Positions 36,132 through 47,070 are shown, counted from the stretch's first letter. The stretch is 57,356 bases of DNA from Neobacillus ginsengisoli (GCF_030813055.1 NZ_JAUSTW010000016.1:1-57356); one strand, 5' to 3'. The notes: generated by a model not told the origin, from the letters alone. Made by a program: numbers and translations.

Positions 36132-36782
36132 ATGAGTACTATTTCTTTATCGAAAGAAAAGCAACAAAGTGTTTTAGCGAAAGTATATGCCTACATGTTC
36201 ATTGGGCTTTTGATAACTGCGTTAACTTCATACGAAGTATCACAAAACATGGCAGCACTTGAATTAACAAGAAACTCATTTTTCCTTATTGTCCTGTTTC
36301 AATTAGGGTTGGTTGTTGTATTAAGCTTTTTCATTACAAGAATTCACCCAGTCATGGCAACCGGTTTGTTTATCTTATATTCAATCTCCACTGGCGTTGT
36401 TCTTAGTCTAATTTTGCTCGCTTACACTCAATCAAGTGTTACCTCAGCATTTGTAACTACTGCTGGAGTGTTTGGGTTATCAAGTTTTTATGCAGTAACA
36501 ACGAAAAGGAACTTGAACAGCTGGGGTGGTTATCTGTTCATGGGGTTGATCGGGCTTATCCTTTCATCTGTTGTAAATTTCTTTATCGGAAGCGGTCCGA
36601 TGGATTTTGTCATTAGTATCATCGGCGTTGTTTTATTCATTGGGCTAACAGCATATGATACGCAAAAAATAACAACAAACAGAGAATATGCAACTTATCC
36701 AGTGCTTGGTGCATTTATTTTATATCTCGACTTTATCAATATGTTTCTGTATATTCTCAGGTTGTTTGGTTCAAGAAAATAG
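36132..36782 (+). CDS. Bax inhibitor-1/YccA family membrane protein
   Basis: A 216-residue protein with seven membrane segments after a short N-terminus (MSTISLSKEKQQSVLAKVYA). Late segments contain GVVLFIGLTAYDTQKITTN, with the Asp that forms part of the pH sensor in the related B. subtilis calcium-leak protein YetJ, and a second acidic position in LYLDFINMFLYILRLFG. It is likely a pH-sensitive calcium leak channel in the cell membrane. AAGGGGTG precedes the ATG. It is monocistronic, with a strong terminator directly after. Confidence 0.92.
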   Translation: MSTISLSKEKQQSVLAKVYAYMFIGLLITALTSYEVSQNMAALELTRNSFFLIVLFQLGLVVVLSFFITRIHPVMATGLFILYSISTGVVLSLILLAYTQSSVTSAFVTTAGVFGLSSFYAVTTKRNLNSWGGYLFMGLIGLILSSVVNFFIGSGPMDFVISIIGVVLFIGLTAYDTQKITTNREYATYPVLGAFILYLDFINMFLYILRLFGSRK

Positions 36783-36786
36783 AAAT

Positions 36787-36818
36787 AAAAGGCTATCTGA
36801 ATTTCAGATAGCCTTTTT
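36787..36818 (+). terminator. terminator after the Bax inhibitor-1 gene
   Basis: AAGGCTATCTG pairs perfectly with CAGATAGCCTT across AATTT, then T-run. Confidence 0.8.
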
Positions 36819-36969
36819 ACTGTAATGTAAGCACTCTATTACTTATCGGTTTGCTTGGAATCTAACGAAAATTTGATGAGCAAGTTTTGGAAACCTTGGA
36901 AGTTTCCTGCTACATTTGAAACACCGCCGTAAAGGTTCTAACTAGATATATTCTTCTTTTTTCTTGAAC

Positions 36970-37515
36970 CTATACAATCCTCTCTAACAAATCCCCCACC
37001 TTTTCTGCCATTACACGAGGTGGATAAGGCATTCCATTCTTTAACCACCATTCAACTACCCCTACGTAAGCATTTGCAACAAATTGAACAACTACATCTT
37101 CACTTTGTCCGTAATCTTTTCCTTTAGTTATGTCCACATCTTTCTTGAACTCTTCGATATTAAACTTAAGGAACCGACTACGAAAATATGGAGCTCCTTC
37201 ACTCGCTAACATCGTCGAAAAAAATAAATAATTACTCTCAAAGTATTCCATACAGTGTACAGTTGACTCTATAAAATCCATTTCAGTTGCCGACTCACAA
37301 AAATTACCCATATTGTTTATATGTTCTTCCATGACTTTATCTAATAGATCAAATTTATCCAAGTAATGAAGATAGACGGTACTTCGGTTAACATTTGCCC
37401 TGTCAGAAATATCCTGAATGGTAATGTCATCAAAACTTTTTTCGGACATCAGTCCGATTAGAGCTTTTTTAATAGAATCTTGGCTTCTGGTTATTCTTCT
37501 ATCCACTTTGGACAT
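36970..37515 (-). CDS. TetR family repressor
   Basis: A 181-residue regulator. The N-terminal helix-turn-helix reads ITIQDISDRANVNRSTVYLH with the recognition helix followed by YLDKFDLLDKV. The C-terminal domain is short and ligand-binding, with VVQFVANAYVGVVEWWLKNG, typical of TetR proteins of the DhaS-like C-terminal group. It is divergent from the SDR gene at 37705, and inverted repeats lie between them, so it probably represses that gene and itself. Confidence 0.92.
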   Translation of the reverse strand: MSKVDRRITRSQDSIKKALIGLMSEKSFDDITIQDISDRANVNRSTVYLHYLDKFDLLDKVMEEHINNMGNFCESATEMDFIESTVHCMEYFESNYLFFSTMLASEGAPYFRSRFLKFNIEEFKKDVDITKGKDYGQSEDVVVQFVANAYVGVVEWWLKNGMPYPPRVMAEKVGDLLERIV

Positions 37516-37564
37516 AGTAGGTCACCAAACTTTCTTATAGATAATCAACAATTTTGATTCATTT

Positions 37565-37650
37565 GTTGGATAAACAACGAATTGCGTTAATTTAACCATT
37601 GTATGCATCCTGTTTCTCTTTATAATAATAAACGTATGTTGTTTAAGCAA
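37565..37650. promoter_or_regulatory. candidate operators between tetR and SDR genes
   Basis: GTTGGATAAACAAC (37565-37578) is an inverted repeat, and GTTGTTTAAGCAA (37638-37650) contains the same GTTG...AA half sites. Two such sites between divergent genes suit a TetR dimer. Confidence 0.45.
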
Positions 37651-37704
37651 TCAATGATGATTTTTTTATTTTCAAAACAATATTAAGAAAGGGCGTTATT
37701 AATT

Positions 37705-38451
37705 ATGTCTAATATTCAAGATAAAGTTGTTATTATTATGGGTGCATCAAGTGGGATTGGTGAAGCAACTACCAAGAAACTGGCACAAGAAGGAGCAAAA
37801 TTAGTGATTGCTGCTCGTCGTGAAGATCGATTGAAAGCTCTTATTGAATCATTACCAAACACTGAAATCTCATACGCGGTTGCCGACGTATCGAATAAAG
37901 AGGAAGTTCAAGCAGTTGTAAATTTGGCAATCGAAAAATATGGTCGTGTAGATGTACTCTACAACAACGCTGGAGTCATGCCGACAGCGCCACTTTCAGA
38001 AACTCGCTTTGATGAATGGCGTCAAATGTTAGATATTAACATTATGGGTGTTTTAAATGGAATTGCTGCTGTACTACCTATTATGAAGCAACAACAGTCC
38101 GGTCACATTATTTCAACTGATTCCGTAGCTGGACATGTTGTTTATCCAGGGTCTGCTGTATACTGTGGGACTAAGTTTGCAGTTAGAGCGATTATGGAGG
38201 GATTGCGGCAGGAAGAAAGAGAAAACAATATTCGTTCAACGATCATTTCACCAGGTGCTGTAAGTACTGAACTTTATACAACTATTAATACTCCTGAAGA
38301 TCGGGAATGGGTAAAAAATCTTATGGCTGCAGGAGAAGGTCTTTCTTTGAAACCAAGCGATATCGCAGATGCAGTAGCTTATGCGATTAGCACACCTGAA
38401 ACTGTTGCGGTAAGTGAAATCTTGATTCGTCCAACAAAACAAGTTATCTAA
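37705..38451 (+). CDS. short-chain dehydrogenase/reductase
   Basis: A 248-residue classical SDR with the NAD(P)-binding motif MGASSGIG near the start, NNAG (LYNNAGVM), the catalytic Ser in STDSVAG, and YxxxK as [10 protein letters not shown]. The AARREDR stretch after the second strand favours NADP. AAAGGGCG precedes the ATG. It is divergent from the TetR gene that probably controls it. The substrate is unknown. Confidence 0.92.
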   Translation: MSNIQDKVVIIMGASSGIGEATTKKLAQEGAKLVIAARREDRLKALIESLPNTEISYAVADVSNKEEVQAVVNLAIEKYGRVDVLYNNAGVMPTAPLSETRFDEWRQMLDINIMGVLNGIAAVLPIMKQQQSGHIISTDSVAGHVVYPGSAVYCGTKFAVRAIMEGLRQEERENNIRSTIISPGAVSTELYTTINTPEDREWVKNLMAAGEGLSLKPSDIADAVAYAISTPETVAVSEILIRPTKQVI

Positions 38452-38958
38452 TGGATGTTGCGATTAGGAAATAATATTCGTCCTACAGGTCGACTTCTAT
38501 AAAATCTCCTAATGAAAAAATTGCCCCGTAGCTTGTTGGGGAATGTACAGGTTACGTTTGCCATCAGTGATTGATAAACAAAAAATTAGTTATCTACCTA
38601 AAAGATTATCAAAATAAGATGTACCATTAGGCTGTATACCATTAGTTGGAGATTTCACTTATTATTCCACATAGGGAAATTTGGCTATATTTTATCTGGA
38701 TCATGGGTTTTCAAATGGATTGATCAAATTAGGTAAGATCTTATCTGGGGTAGAAAAACTTAAAAGTATAAATGTCTATTATAAAGTTACAATTGAAAAA
38801 AATGATTGAAAAAGAGAATCATATTGAATTATCGGAAGGTAGAATATGGTGAAATTCAGGTCTCAGTAGTTTGCTTTGATACAAATGTCTGAACCTGCAT
38901 AAGAATGTGGAGAAACGTTCCTGCCTAATTGTAAATAATTGAAGATGGAGTTGCTTTT
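38452..38958. other. gene-free interval
   Basis: About 500 bases with stops in all frames. A short hairpin GCCCCGTAGCTTGTTGGGGA occurs near 38522. A possible decayed frame near 38620 (VPLGCIPLVGDF) is too short to call. Confidence 0.4.
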
Positions 38959-40128
38959 TTGTCTAAACGAAATAATTTACTTATATTTATATTGACCATA
39001 GGGGCTTTCGGCATCATAAATACTGAAATGGGGGTTATAGGGATATTACCCTACATTGCTGATCACTTTCATATCAGTGTATCTAAGGCCGGGTGGCTGG
39101 TGAGTCTCTTCGCACTTACTGTTTCAATATCTGGCCCAACTATGCCGTTATTATTTTCGGGAATAAATCGTAAGAAGGCAATGTTACTTGTACTTGGTAT
39201 TTTCGTTCTAGGTAACATTGTCTCTATATTTACATCTAACTATGCCATTGCAATAATTGCGCGTGTGATTCCAGCCATTTTTCATCCAATCTATTTTTCA
39301 GCAGCTTTTACAATGGCTGCTAACTCAGTTCGCAAGGAAGAAGCTCCAAAAGCTGTTTCAAAAGTTTTTATTGGAGTATCTGCGGGTATGGTAGTTGGTG
39401 TACCAATCGCAAGTTTTCTTGCTAGTACAGTTTCGTTTCAAATATCAATGGCATTTTTCGCCATCGTGAACGCTATAGTATTTATTGCTACATTAGTATT
39501 TTTCCCTTCTATGCCTGTTAAAGAAAGACTTTCTTACGGAGCACAGGTAAGCGTATTAAAAAAACCAATTACTTGGGTTTCCATTGTTGCTGTCATTTTA
39601 CTAAATTCAGCCATATTTGGGGTGTATAGTTATTTTGCTGAGTATCTTAAAACCGTTACGAATACCTCTGGTAAATCAATTAGTTTAATGTTAGTCATAT
39701 TCGGGGGGGCAAATATTATTGGAAACATTGTGGCAGGGAAGTTACTTACTAAAGATGCCATCAAATCTGTAGTATCTTTTCCTTTTGCATTGGGAGCCGT
39801 TTACATTGTTTTATTCTTATTAGGACAATTTACTTTACCTATGGCAATCATAACTTTAGTTTGGGGAATATTGGCTGGTATAGGAACTAATATTAATCAA
39901 TATTGGATTACGTCTGCAGCTCCAGAAGCTCCTGATTTCGCGAATGGATTATTTTTATCATCTGTTAACTTAGGAACAACAATTGGTACAGCTGTAGGTG
40001 GATTATTTATTTCAGAATTAGGTACACAATACGTCGTATTAGTGGGATTATTATCGTTAGTATTAGGGGTGGTATTTATTTTACTAAGAAACTACATGCA
40101 TAGTCCTACAAAACAACTTTCTAGATAA
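38959..40128 (+). CDS. MFS transporter, drug:H+ antiporter-1 type
   Basis: A 389-residue protein with 12 membrane segments. The N-terminus FGIINTEMGVIGILPYIADH with FHISVSKAGWLVSLFALTVS is the common start of AraJ/YdhP-like exporters. The loop between segments 2 and 3 has NRKKAM. It starts at a TTG with TGGAG eight bases upstream. Such proteins export sugars or small toxic compounds; the substrate is not known. The next gene is a fragment. Confidence 0.9.
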   Translation: MSKRNNLLIFILTIGAFGIINTEMGVIGILPYIADHFHISVSKAGWLVSLFALTVSISGPTMPLLFSGINRKKAMLLVLGIFVLGNIVSIFTSNYAIAIIARVIPAIFHPIYFSAAFTMAANSVRKEEAPKAVSKVFIGVSAGMVVGVPIASFLASTVSFQISMAFFAIVNAIVFIATLVFFPSMPVKERLSYGAQVSVLKKPITWVSIVAVILLNSAIFGVYSYFAEYLKTVTNTSGKSISLMLVIFGGANIIGNIVAGKLLTKDAIKSVVSFPFALGAVYIVLFLLGQFTLPMAIITLVWGILAGIGTNINQYWITSAAPEAPDFANGLFLSSVNLGTTIGTAVGGLFISELGTQYVVLVGLLSLVLGVVFILLRNYMHSPTKQLSR

Positions 40129-40210
40129 GGAATAAATTCAACATTCTTTAAGAGCTCATCAAGGGTATATTAAAATAAACGCAGTCGATCTGGGATGGGT
40201 AGGCTAAGAA

Positions 40211-40420
40211 ATGGGTGGACCATCGGCTCCATTTTTACCGGGTACCCCTACTTGGATCATACTTCGCGTATTTATGATTGCCATTTCATACGCTTTATAT
40301 AGTGGAATGGAGGTTATAGCTCGGCTTGCAGAAATCATTTTACCTGTTATTTTGATTTTATTTTTGATTGAAATCATTTTAATTTTGGGATCTAATATTA
40401 CTGATATTGAACAATCATAG
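40211..40420 (+). pseudogene. fragment of a GerAB-type spore germination permease
   Basis: The frame FLPGTPTWIILRVFMIAISY continues ALYSGMEVIARLAEIILPVI and LILFLIEIILIL. The GMEVIARLAEIILP segment is the central membrane block of GerAB/GerKB/YndE permeases. Only about 70 codons of some 365 are present, without the usual N-terminus. It shows that the host line sporulates and had a further germinant receptor locus. Confidence 0.75.
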
Positions 40421-40443
40421 ATGTTTTTATACCAGAACCAATA

Positions 40444-40485
40444 AAAAGATGTTCAGACTGCGTACTGTATCTGAACATCTTTTTG
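40444..40485. terminator. bidirectional terminator
   Basis: AAAGATGTTCAGA pairs with TCTGAACATCTTT with A-run and T-run on the two sides. It ends the AGCS gene on the reverse strand. Confidence 0.75.
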
Positions 40486-40491
40486 TATTAT

Positions 40492-41925
40492 TTACATAGC
40501 TTTTTCCTTTTTTGAAGTTGAAGCATCCTGAGAATGCTCCCAACCTTCAATGTTTTCAAGACCTTTAATGCTGTCTTTATAAAAAACAGGATCTTTGCCA
40601 GCTTTTTTCTGTTGCATGTAATCATGTAACGCAGCAAAGGCTATTTTTGATAGTAATGCAATAGCAATCAAGTTTACGATAACCATAAGGCCCATAAATA
40701 AATCCGCTAAATCCCATACAAGCTGGATCTTTGCAACCGCACCGAATATAATCATGGCTAACACGCTTATTCGGTATAGTATCACCCATACTTTACTTGT
40801 GTGTAAAAATCTAATATTTGTTTCCCCATAATAATAGTTACCAATTAACGCACCGAATCCAAATAGGAAAACAAAGATAGCAAGACAGCCTGATGCCCAG
40901 GAACCGATGTGTTCACTTAATGCTGCTTGTGTAAGGGCAATACCACTTAGCCCTGGTTGTTTGTAAGCATTAGAAAGCAAAATAATAAATGCTGTGCTTG
41001 TACAGACGACCAGTGTATCCGTTAATACGCCAAATGCTTGAATAAGTCCTTGTTTCACCGGATGGCTTGTTGTTGCTGTTGCGGCAACGTTTGGCGCACT
41101 CCCCATACCAGCTTCATTCGAGAATAAACCACGTTTAACTCCATTCATGAGCGCTGCGCCGATTGAACCGCCTGCTATTTGTTTAAAGCCAAATGCGTTT
41201 TGAACAATAAGAGAAAGAATTTCCGGCATTTTTGTTATGTTCGTAGCTACAACAAATAATGCAACACCGATGTATAACACAGCTAGAATCATTACCTTGT
41301 ATTCAGCCATTTTTGCAATACGCGTCACACCGCCAAAGATAATCGCAGCGAAAGCAAGTGCCATGATAATCCCTACAGTTAAACGATCTGTACCGAATGA
41401 GTTCTCAAAAGCAATTGTAACGGTATTTGATTGTACAGAATTGAATACAAGACCGAAAGCAAGCGTAATTAAAATGGAGAATAATACTCCCATCCAACGT
41501 TTGTTTAATCCTTTTTCCATATAATAGGATGGACCGCCGCGGAAACCATTTTTATCTTTTACTTTATATACTTGCGCTAACGTACTTTCGATAAAGCTGG
41601 ATGCTGAGCTAATAATAGCAATAATCCACATCCAGAATACTGCTCCAGGACCGCCTAATGCAATCGCAATCGCAATTCCTGTGATATTACCTGTTCCAAC
41701 GCGAGCGGCCATACCGATACAGAACGCTTGAAATGGGGAAATGTTGTCTTTAGAACCAGTTTTCCCTTCCATTAAAACACGGACCATTTCCTTTAACATG
41801 CGGAATTGTACAAATTTCGATTTAAATGTGAAATAAATTCCGCAAGAAACAAGCATAATAATTAATAATTTTGACCAAAGGAAATCATTTGTTACGCCAA
41901 CTATATTTTGTAGTAATTGTTGCAT
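40492..41925 (-). CDS. AGCS family sodium:alanine/glycine symporter
   Basis: A 477-residue transporter with about 11 membrane segments. Family blocks visible: SPFQAFCIGMAARVGTGNIT with GIAIAIALGGPGAVFWMWI, FRGGPSYYMEKGL, and GLFSNEAGMGSAPNVAATA. It imports alanine or glycine with sodium. The ATG has AGAGGTGG upstream. Monocistronic, ended by the hairpin at 40444-40485. The upstream region 41926-42776 has no promoter I can name. Confidence 0.93.
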   Translation of the reverse strand: MQQLLQNIVGVTNDFLWSKLLIIMLVSCGIYFTFKSKFVQFRMLKEMVRVLMEGKTGSKDNISPFQAFCIGMAARVGTGNITGIAIAIALGGPGAVFWMWIIAIISSASSFIESTLAQVYKVKDKNGFRGGPSYYMEKGLNKRWMGVLFSILITLAFGLVFNSVQSNTVTIAFENSFGTDRLTVGIIMALAFAAIIFGGVTRIAKMAEYKVMILAVLYIGVALFVVATNITKMPEILSLIVQNAFGFKQIAGGSIGAALMNGVKRGLFSNEAGMGSAPNVAATATTSHPVKQGLIQAFGVLTDTLVVCTSTAFIILLSNAYKQPGLSGIALTQAALSEHIGSWASGCLAIFVFLFGFGALIGNYYYGETNIRFLHTSKVWVILYRISVLAMIIFGAVAKIQLVWDLADLFMGLMVIVNLIAIALLSKIAFAALHDYMQQKKAGKDPVFYKDSIKGLENIEGWEHSQDASTSKKEKAM

Positions 41926-42674
41926 TTTACCACCTCTTATTAAAATTTAGTAGTTTATATTGAAGCAGTTAGGACATCAGTTTGATAGACGATGGTTGGA
42001 GTCGAAGTAGAGTCAGTGCCGGCGTTGGTGCCGCCTGCTGCTGGGATTTTAATGTAAGATCATTTGTTAATAGGGTTTAATATATCAGCTTCATTCGAAG
42101 AGTTAGCTAATCATCCGTATAGACATGGATGCTAATACAGCGGAAGATAATGCTTTCTTTGTCGCTCTGGTAAGAAACCATAAAAATGTAATTTTATTAT
42201 GCTATATTGATCTTGTACCACTCCTTTCATGGCCGCATACGTATTTGTTAAAGCAGTAGATGAATAAATTTCATCAGAAAGCAATTCTTGAAAGGGCCTT
42301 AATGAACACCTTCAATGGTTAATGAAACGAGACTGTAATCACTTCTACTGATAACCCCATCACAGGCAGGTTTCGAAATTAGAAACTTACAAATATTGTT
42401 AAGCGTTTTCATATTTCTTCTCTCTAACAAAAACGTAGTTTTAATTTATAATATAATAGGAACTACATAATCATTCGAAAAACTACAAAAATCTACTGAA
42501 ATAATTTTAAAATTTCAAAAAAGTGAGTCTATTTGACAAATTTTGGTGCAAATATTGTAGATAGAAAAAAGATTCTATGGTGCCACAAGTGTGCATGAAT
42601 GAAATCTACAGGTATTTTCAGGGGAGTAGATAAATTAGGACGGTTTGTTATTCGAATGGAATTACGTCGTACTC
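41926..42674. other. long interval with decayed reverse-strand frames
   Basis: No intact gene. On the reverse strand the short frames IPAAGGTNAGTDSTSTPTIV (ending at 41955) and LLSDEIYSSTALTNTYAAMK (near 42270) look more protein-like than random but are cut by stops within 60 codons. They may be traces of a lost gene; I do not recognise them. Confidence 0.3.
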
Positions 42675-42775
42675 TAGATATAATGGAAGAAACTCGTAAA
42701 AAATAGCCTAGACCATCTGGAGCATAGGCTATTTAGTATTCAACAATCGGGCCAGATTGTGGAGGAAACAGAAAG
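42675..42775 (+). repeat. dispersed intergenic repeat B, copy 5 (short form)
   Basis: ATAATGGAAGAAACTCGTAA, hairpin ATAGCCTA...TAGGCTAT, then directly TTCAACAATCGGGCCAGATT and GTGGAGGAAAC. It lacks the AT-rich middle of the other copies and ends at the stop of the AraC gene. Confidence 0.75.
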
Positions 42776-42776
42776 A

Positions 42777-43670
42777 TTAAGAATACTGATAAAAAGATTG
42801 TTTGTGAAGTGTTTCACCAAACATGCGCGAATATTCACGGCTGAATTGTGATGGACTTTCATAGCCAACACGGAATGCAACATCTGCTGCATCCGCTGAT
42901 TCGGATAATAATAGGCTCCGGGCTTCTTGAAGTCTCAGTTGTTTTTGGAATTGAATAGGGCTCATCGCGGTTACCTCTTTAAAGTGCCGATGAAGTGAAG
43001 AAACACTCATATTTGCTATTTCCGCAAGTTCCTCAATCTTAAAAGACTTCTCATAGTGATTCATGATATGTTCAATCACGTCACTGATTTGATGGGTAGA
43101 ACTTCCTTCTATTGCTATTTGTTTCAGCATCCCCCCATGTTCTCCTTGCAGAACCCTATAGATGATTTCTTTCATAATTAGAGGAGCAAGTACCGGGATG
43201 TCCTTAGGATTATCTAACAGACGAGCTAATCTGGTTACCGCGTCCAGTAGAGATGTCTCTATTTTGCTGACATACATTCCTCGCTTAGCATTTTCCTTCT
43301 TGTCAACTCCCATTTGAAATTCACGTAAAACGTCTAAGATTTGGGTCGGCGTAAATTCAAGTTTGAGAGCCAAATACGGAACTTGGGAAGATGATTCCGT
43401 GACTTGTCCGGTAATAGGCAAGTTGACGGATGCAACAAGATAATCGGCAGGGCCGTACCTAAAGCGTTCCTGTGACAGCAATACCTCTTTCATTCCTTGA
43501 ACGACAATGCATAAGGAAGGCTTGTGAAGTCCGTAACTTGGTCCAGTATCATTGGAGTAACGGGAGAAAAATAAAGACGGAATATCAGTCATGTGAGAAC
43601 CGTCCAGTCCTGTATGACCCTCTATGATTTTGGCGAGCTCAACTCTTTGTTTGTATAATTGTTCAAACAT
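42777..43670 (-). CDS. AraC family regulator (AraC_N type)
   Basis: A 297-residue protein. The N-terminal AraC_N domain has SLFFSRYSNDTGPSYGLHKP and CIVVQGMKEVLLSQERFRYG. The C-terminal pair of helix-turn-helices has IEELAEIANMSVSSLHRHFK and ADVAFRVGYESPSQFSREYS. It is divergent from the MFS gene at 43888 and likely controls it, as in many such pairs. The last codons touch repeat B copy 5. Confidence 0.92.
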   Translation of the reverse strand: MFEQLYKQRVELAKIIEGHTGLDGSHMTDIPSLFFSRYSNDTGPSYGLHKPSLCIVVQGMKEVLLSQERFRYGPADYLVASVNLPITGQVTESSSQVPYLALKLEFTPTQILDVLREFQMGVDKKENAKRGMYVSKIETSLLDAVTRLARLLDNPKDIPVLAPLIMKEIIYRVLQGEHGGMLKQIAIEGSSTHQISDVIEHIMNHYEKSFKIEELAEIANMSVSSLHRHFKEVTAMSPIQFQKQLRLQEARSLLLSESADAADVAFRVGYESPSQFSREYSRMFGETLHKQSFYQYS

Positions 43671-43887
43671 AAAATTCTCCTTTTATTTCTTCATCATTGA
43701 TGGTCCAATTATAATTCTTATTCTCCTGTTGCGTAAATGGCTGTGATAGTATTAGGCAATCATTTGATACGATTGTGATACCAGTCGTGATTTCATCTGT
43801 TGCATAATAAGGATGCTCAAGTTGTTGCGCATCTTTATTTTCATCAAAAAAATATCAAATTATAGATAAGGGAGTAGATAGATCACC

Positions 43888-45057
43888 ATGAATAACACAT
43901 GGAAAATATACATGCTGACTCTTATCAGCTTCATTGTTGGCACATCACAATTCAGCATCGTGGGCATGCTGGATAAAGTCGCAGCTTCCGCAGGTGTATC
44001 GGTATCATCAGCGGGACAGCTTGTTACCGTATTTGCGCTCGGTAACGCAGTCGGCACGCCCCTTGTAATGGTGGCGACGGCTAAGATGAATCAGCGCAAG
44101 CAATTACTAATGGCTCTCGCAATCATATTAGTCGGCATCGTTACGATGCTCGCCCTTCCAGGCTTCGGCTTCCTTATGGCCTCTCGCGTTATACTTGGGG
44201 TCGGAACAGGCGTCTTCGTCGTCACCGCTTATGGAATAGCTGCAAAGTTGGCTCCTCCCGGACGTCAGGGCGGCGCGATGTCCAACGTCGCAATGGGCTT
44301 TAGCTCCTCCCTAGTATTTGGCGTTCCTTTGGGCCGTATGGTGGCAGCGGCATTTGGGTGGAAGATGATCTTTTGGGCCATCGGCCTTTTAAGCTTGCTA
44401 GCAACCTTTGCCGTCGCACGGGCGATTCCGGCCATGGAAGGCGAAGGGGCAGTTCCTCTAGGCAAGCGTTTTGCTCTCTTGAAGCAGCCGAGAATCATGG
44501 TTACCCTTGGTGTAACATTCTTCGTGTTTATCGGCTTTTCGATTGTCGATACGTATATTACCCCCTTTCTGAAAGCCGTCATGCCGACGATGGAACGGGA
44601 AATAAGCATCATTCTCATGACCTTGGGTATAGGGAGCTTAATCGGCTCCAGGCTTGGTGGCTTTTTGGCGGATCGGATCGGCAAAGTCCGCACGCTTTTA
44701 GGCTCCATGGCCGTCCAAGCTCTTACCCTAGCGTTGGTGTCTACCGTCTCTGCATCATCGGTACTCATTACCGTCATGTTGCTCATGCTCTGGGAGATCG
44801 CTTGCTGGACGTTTGGGCCGACTCAAAACTTCAACCTAGTCTCGCTTGCTCCGGAAGCCTCCGGTATCGTTCTTAGTCTGAACAGTTCGTTCGTGCAGCT
44901 CGGATTTGCCGCCGGCGCCGGAATCGGAGGAATCGTCGTGGGAGGCTGGTCGATAATGGAGATCACATGGATCAGTGCCGTCTCGGCCGTAATTGCAGCT
45001 GTGGTCGCAGTCTTCTCATTCGGCCTTGCCCGTTCGTTATCAAGCGCACGGGGATGA
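43888..45057 (+). CDS. MFS transporter (GC-rich)
   Basis: A 389-residue, 12-segment DHA1-type exporter. It has FIVGTSQFSIVGMLDKVAAS, the loop AKMNQRKQLLMALAII, RVILGVGTGVFVVTAYGIAA and RLGGFLADRIGKVRTL. Its base composition (about 57-62 per cent GC in sampled lines) is well above that of the flanks, whereas the divergent AraC gene is intermediate, so the pair may have been acquired. AAGGGAG lies rather far (13 bases) upstream of the ATG. Substrate unknown. Confidence 0.9.
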   Translation: MNNTWKIYMLTLISFIVGTSQFSIVGMLDKVAASAGVSVSSAGQLVTVFALGNAVGTPLVMVATAKMNQRKQLLMALAIILVGIVTMLALPGFGFLMASRVILGVGTGVFVVTAYGIAAKLAPPGRQGGAMSNVAMGFSSSLVFGVPLGRMVAAAFGWKMIFWAIGLLSLLATFAVARAIPAMEGEGAVPLGKRFALLKQPRIMVTLGVTFFVFIGFSIVDTYITPFLKAVMPTMEREISIILMTLGIGSLIGSRLGGFLADRIGKVRTLLGSMAVQALTLALVSTVSASSVLITVMLLMLWEIACWTFGPTQNFNLVSLAPEASGIVLSLNSSFVQLGFAAGAGIGGIVVGGWSIMEITWISAVSAVIAAVVAVFSFGLARSLSSARG

Positions 45058-45153
45058 TTTTTAAAATAAAAAGTCTTGGGTTACTGAGTCATAGCGTGGC
45101 GCAAGGTTGACATCAACTATGGGAAAAAATTTATTCTACGAGGAGTACGTATT

Positions 45154-45798
45154 ATGAAAATTTTAATTTTAGGTGCTGCAGGTCAAATAGCCCGTATGCT
45201 GACAAATGAATTGCTCAATAAAACTGACCATACTATCGTTCTTTATGCAAGAAACGGTCATAAGCGATTAACTATCATTGATGATAGCCGGGAAGTTATT
45301 TTTGACTGTGATTTTAAAGACAAAAATAAACTGGTCGATGCTATGAAAGATGTAGATCTTGTGTATATCAATGACATGGGTGATGAAGAATCAACAAAAA
45401 CAATAATTGATGCAATGCATGATGCAGGAGTGAGAAGAGTAATCGCGGCATCCGTTCTTGGAATTTATGATGAAGTGCCGGGAGTTTTCGGTGAATGGAA
45501 TAAACGTATGATCGGTGGAAGCCCCAGAATGTATTCCCAGATTGAATCTGCACGGATGCTTGAGAATTCTAATCTGGATTATACATTATTAAGATTAACA
45601 TGGCTTTACAACCAAGCTGGTAATACTAAATATTTGATTACCCAAAAAGGAGAACTTTTTAAAGGTGCACAAGTTACTCGTCAAGCAGTAACTCAATTAA
45701 TAATGGATATTATCGAAGAAAAAAGTGCTAAATATCTTCAAGCCAGTCTTGGGGTAGGCGAACCAGATACAGATTGGGCGAAGCCATCATTTTATTAA
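45154..45798 (+). CDS. NAD(P)-binding (atypical SDR, NmrA-like) protein
   Basis: A 214-residue protein with the nucleotide-binding start MKILILGAAGQIARMLTNEL and the loop LYARNGHKRL. The middle has DAMHDAGVRRVIAASVLGIY, where the SDR catalytic Ser would lie, followed by SRMYSQIESARMLENSNLDY-like sequence typical of sugar-nucleotide-epimerase-like proteins of this short group. GAGGAGTACG precedes the ATG. An aldo/keto reductase remnant begins two bases after its stop. Confidence 0.85.
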   Translation: MKILILGAAGQIARMLTNELLNKTDHTIVLYARNGHKRLTIIDDSREVIFDCDFKDKNKLVDAMKDVDLVYINDMGDEESTKTIIDAMHDAGVRRVIAASVLGIYDEVPGVFGEWNKRMIGGSPRMYSQIESARMLENSNLDYTLLRLTWLYNQAGNTKYLITQKGELFKGAQVTRQAVTQLIMDIIEEKSAKYLQASLGVGEPDTDWAKPSFY

Positions 45799-45799
45799 G

Positions 45800-46056
45800 A
45801 TAGTTTTATTCCTCGCTTCCAACCGGAGAATCTCGAAGCAAATCAGGTCTTGGTAGAACTGATAAAGAAGATTGCAGTAGGGAAAGATATAACCGGCATT
45901 CCTGGTACTCGTAAATTGGAGAGACTGGAAGAAAATATTGGTGCAGTAGACTTTGAACTGACTACTGAGGAACTGAGTGATTTGAACAATGCGCTCTCGA
46001 AAATAAAAGTTTGGGAGATCGATATCCTGCAGGTTCTGATTACGCAAAAAGAGTGA
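45800..46056 (+). pseudogene. C-terminal remnant of an aldo/keto reductase
   Basis: The frame IPRFQPENLEANQVLVELIK continues KIAVGKDITGIPGTRKLERL and EENIGAVDFELTTEELSDLN. In aldo/keto reductases of this group about 17 residues (an ...AQIALAWLL... helix) lie between the VGK and IPGT parts, so there is an internal deletion. After LSKIKV a one-base shift would restore GDRYPAGSDYAKRVSK, the usual end. It is not functional. A complete relative follows at 46103. Confidence 0.85.
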
Positions 46057-46090
46057 GCAAATTAACATACACTTTATTTTCAAAAATTAG

Positions 46091-46954
<864 letters not shown>

Positions 46955-47037
46955 TTCAATTACACAGTACAATGTGTTTTGAAAACAGCAGAAATTATTC
47001 AACTATGTACCAAGAAATAAACAATTTGAATAAACGT

Positions 47038-47070
47038 TGGCGATGCCACAAGAGGGCATCGCCTTTTTTG
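47038..47070 (+). terminator. terminator after aldo/keto reductase
   Basis: GGCGATGCC (47039-47047) with GGCATCGCC (47054-47062), then T-run. Downstream, 47071-47517 has no gene. It holds one ATTAAAGGGCGC module (47155) with its own small hairpin (AATTCTGCAGCAAGAATT). Confidence 0.8.
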
